A stretch of DNA of 36,093 nucleotides, from positions 1 through 36,093 of the forward strand of contig JAWQRN010000146.1 of assembly GCA_033557685.1 (NCBI GenBank), read 5' to 3'. Under the pieces are notes generated by a model. It had not been told where the DNA came from, did not search any database, and was given only the letters and a program-made list of their open reading frames with translations. A program made the translations under genes and the position numbers. Source of the DNA: Sperchopsis tessellata (Eukaryota > Arthropoda > Insecta > Coleoptera > Hydrophilidae). Of this stretch, positions 34,281 to 36,093 are shown one piece after another. The stretch's first letter is position 1. The number at the start of each line of letters is the position of its first letter.

Positions 34281-35699
34281 ATGTTATTGTACACTTAGTA
34301 AAAATGTTAGAAACTGAGACTTTCTTGTGAAATGGCTTGTTGATTGAGTAATTTTATGTGTAAATCATTTGTTCCAACATCTGTGTATCTTGTATATAAT
34401 TTATTAAATTGTAACCGGCATGTTGTTTTATAATTCTAAATATCATAATATATATTATTTCTTGTCCTATATTTATTTAAATGCGGGTCGATAAGGAAGA
34501 GCAAAGTAATATATTTTTGTTCCCGTATTCTTTTTATGCTCTATATCAGAAATTGTTATTTTTTCTTTAAAATACAAACTTTTAATAGATTATGTGTTTA
34601 AATATAGTCATTCATATATTAACCACATCATGTCTTCACAGTTGCTTTTTTATATTGGGTTGGTTTGCTTGTTTTATATGGCAGATTTTTAGTGATATTC
34701 TTTTACAACTACTCTGTCATATTTATTCATTTCTTTTGAGAGATGCTGATATTGAATTCAACCTTTTTAGTGTTTTTGCACAGATTATATAGAGGGCACA
34801 ACATACATTTATTTATGTATCATAATTTTATCACTATTAAACCTTTATATTAAGATTTTTTTAACTGAATTACGTGTTATAATAGTATATTAAATTTCAA
34901 AATACATTTTTAAAATCGGTTAATGCTCTTTTAGAAGAATAAGGTAAATTTATTTTCACACTCTGAAAATTTATATGTAGTTGCCACAGAATTTAAGGTG
35001 GTATCATTTTAATTTTGTTGGTCTCTGTTGTTAAACTCTGAGATTACGGACAATTTTATAAAATTGCTGAATAACTTTATGTGAACCAAATAATTATTCC
35101 CACTCATAGCTGTTAGATAACAGGTAAGATAGAAATATATATTTATGCTGAATAATTTATTCAATTTTATTTGTTATTGCTAAACAGGCTAGTTCTGAAA
35201 CTTTTTGGCCCCATTATTATGAAGTAAGTGTGTTAAATATAGCCATATAGATACAAAAGGTAATCATTTAATGTTGTGGTAAGAAAAAAATTCTTTATTT
35301 GGAAATTTACTTGACACGTACGTAAGAACGAAGTCAAATTGCATATTATGCGTAGGATGTACATTTGATGCGAAATGATATGGCGATAGTGGAAGCAAAA
35401 TATGGTCTCAAAGTATTTGTGATAACAGAATAAAAATATTGTTGAATACTAACTAAGCAACATAAAATTATAAGTTGTTTTAACAAAATAAATTACTGTT
35501 GTAATATCTATTAGAGCTATTTGTAGATACAAGAATAAATTACTAGTATAGATAATTTAAATTTTATTTTAAACCTAATAAAGAAACAGGCACAGTTTAT
35601 TTTTTTTAAATAAAAGAACTAATAATTATAAAAATTCTAAATATCTAATTCATACCAATAATATTTTGGACAAAACTTAAAAATTAAATTAGTTATGTC
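34281..35699. other. Mic10 3' UTR and AT-rich intergenic sequence
   Basis: AT-rich, with candidate polyadenylation hexamers near 34403. The frame at 34592-34792 is Ile/Leu/Phe-rich and looks like chance. No gene seen. Confidence 0.5.
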
Positions 35700-35960
35700 A
35701 AATTACCGAATACTTTGTAGCATGACCCTTATTTTTAAAAACAGTTTGGCATCTAATTTATTAATCATTGAAAACGCTGTTCTGAATTAGACATCCATTC
35801 TTTTTGAACAGCTAGTCACAAATGTTCTTTTGAGAGGTTTTGAGTCCGCGAAGGAAATAAAAATAATTTTTTGCCTTCAAATATTTGTTTAGCTATTTAG
35901 ATGTGTCTTTTGGATCATTATTCTGTTGCTGCCATTCATGGAAGAAAACATGTCAATCGT
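35700..35960 (-). pseudogene. Tc1-like transposase C-terminal fragment
   Basis: Read on the minus strand in shifted frames: QQQNNDPKDTSK near 35925-35885 (family QQDNxPxHTSK, around the second catalytic Asp). Then follow a degraded middle, KEWMSNSEQRFQ near 35800, LINKLDAKLFL near 35760, and finally KNKGHATKYSVI near 35735-35700, which is the Tc1 end motif (KGGxTKY). The His of the HTSK motif is Asp. It is a remnant of about 260 bp. Confidence 0.75.
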
Positions 35961-36022
35961 GTGGATATTATAGTAATAATAATCTAAAACATTTAAACAA
36001 ATGTTTGAAGACAAATTATCTT

Positions 36023-36093
36023 TATGAATGTTGTTTCCGGGTGGAAACCGTGTAGAGGCTCTGACAAGTGCCGACGTTTCGTCCACTGTTGCA
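36023..36093 (+). repeat. Dispersed repeat A, copy 3, cut by the window edge
   Basis: It starts tatgaatgttgtttccgggt and is identical to the 4899 copy through caagtgc, then continues with cgacgtttcgtccactgttg to the end of the window. The perfect hairpin gtttccgggtggaaac is intact here. Confidence 0.8.

Noticed and set aside
34070..34294. 74-residue minus-strand frame
   Set aside because: It is the antisense shadow of Mic10 exon 2.

Overview
This is a piece of an animal nuclear genome, most likely an insect. It is very AT-rich and has spliceosomal introns from about 50 bp to over 7 kb. Decayed copies of many eukaryotic transposable-element classes fill those introns: Penelope-like, Jockey/CR1-type and RTE-type non-LTR elements, hAT, piggyBac and Tc1. 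Nothing looks bacterial: there are no operons, no Shine-Dalgarno spacing and no CRISPR array.

Three host genes can be supported. (1) At the left edge (874-1086, +) lies the last coding exon of a gene that starts outside the window. Its product has an acidic Ser/Asp-rich stretch and an aromatic C-terminus, and I do not recognise it. (2) A kinesin-9 (KIF9-like) gene fills most of the window on the minus strand, from 33425 down to 9382. I assembled 11 coding exons whose splice phases all agree; they sum to 2337 nt (778 codons plus stop), the usual size of KIF9. Exons 1-6 encode the motor, exon 7 the post-motor segment, exon 8 a basic linker, and exons 9-11 the KIF9-type coiled-coil tail. (3) Head to head with it, 484 bp away, is a two-exon gene (33910-34280, +) for Mic10, the small MICOS membrane protein of mitochondrial cristae.

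Layout: 1-1086 unknown gene end; 1087-5130 mostly AT-rich sequence with a 50-bp repeat insertion flanked by a perfect 12-bp duplication; 5150-7620 decayed hAT transposon; 7940-9130 decayed non-LTR element; 9382-33425 KIF9-like gene with its element-rich introns; 33426-33909 shared promoter region; 33910-34280 Mic10; 34281-36093 intergenic sequence with a Tc1-like remnant and, at the edge, another copy of the repeat seen at 4899 and 28276.

The most interesting biology is in the kinesin. Its ATP-binding P-loop is intact, but both nucleotide-sensing switches are altered, so that both members of the conserved Arg-Glu switch salt bridge are gone. The first intron appears to use a GC donor, and the end of exon 5 has been tandemly duplicated. 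Two genes tied to axonemes and to mitochondria share one short upstream region.
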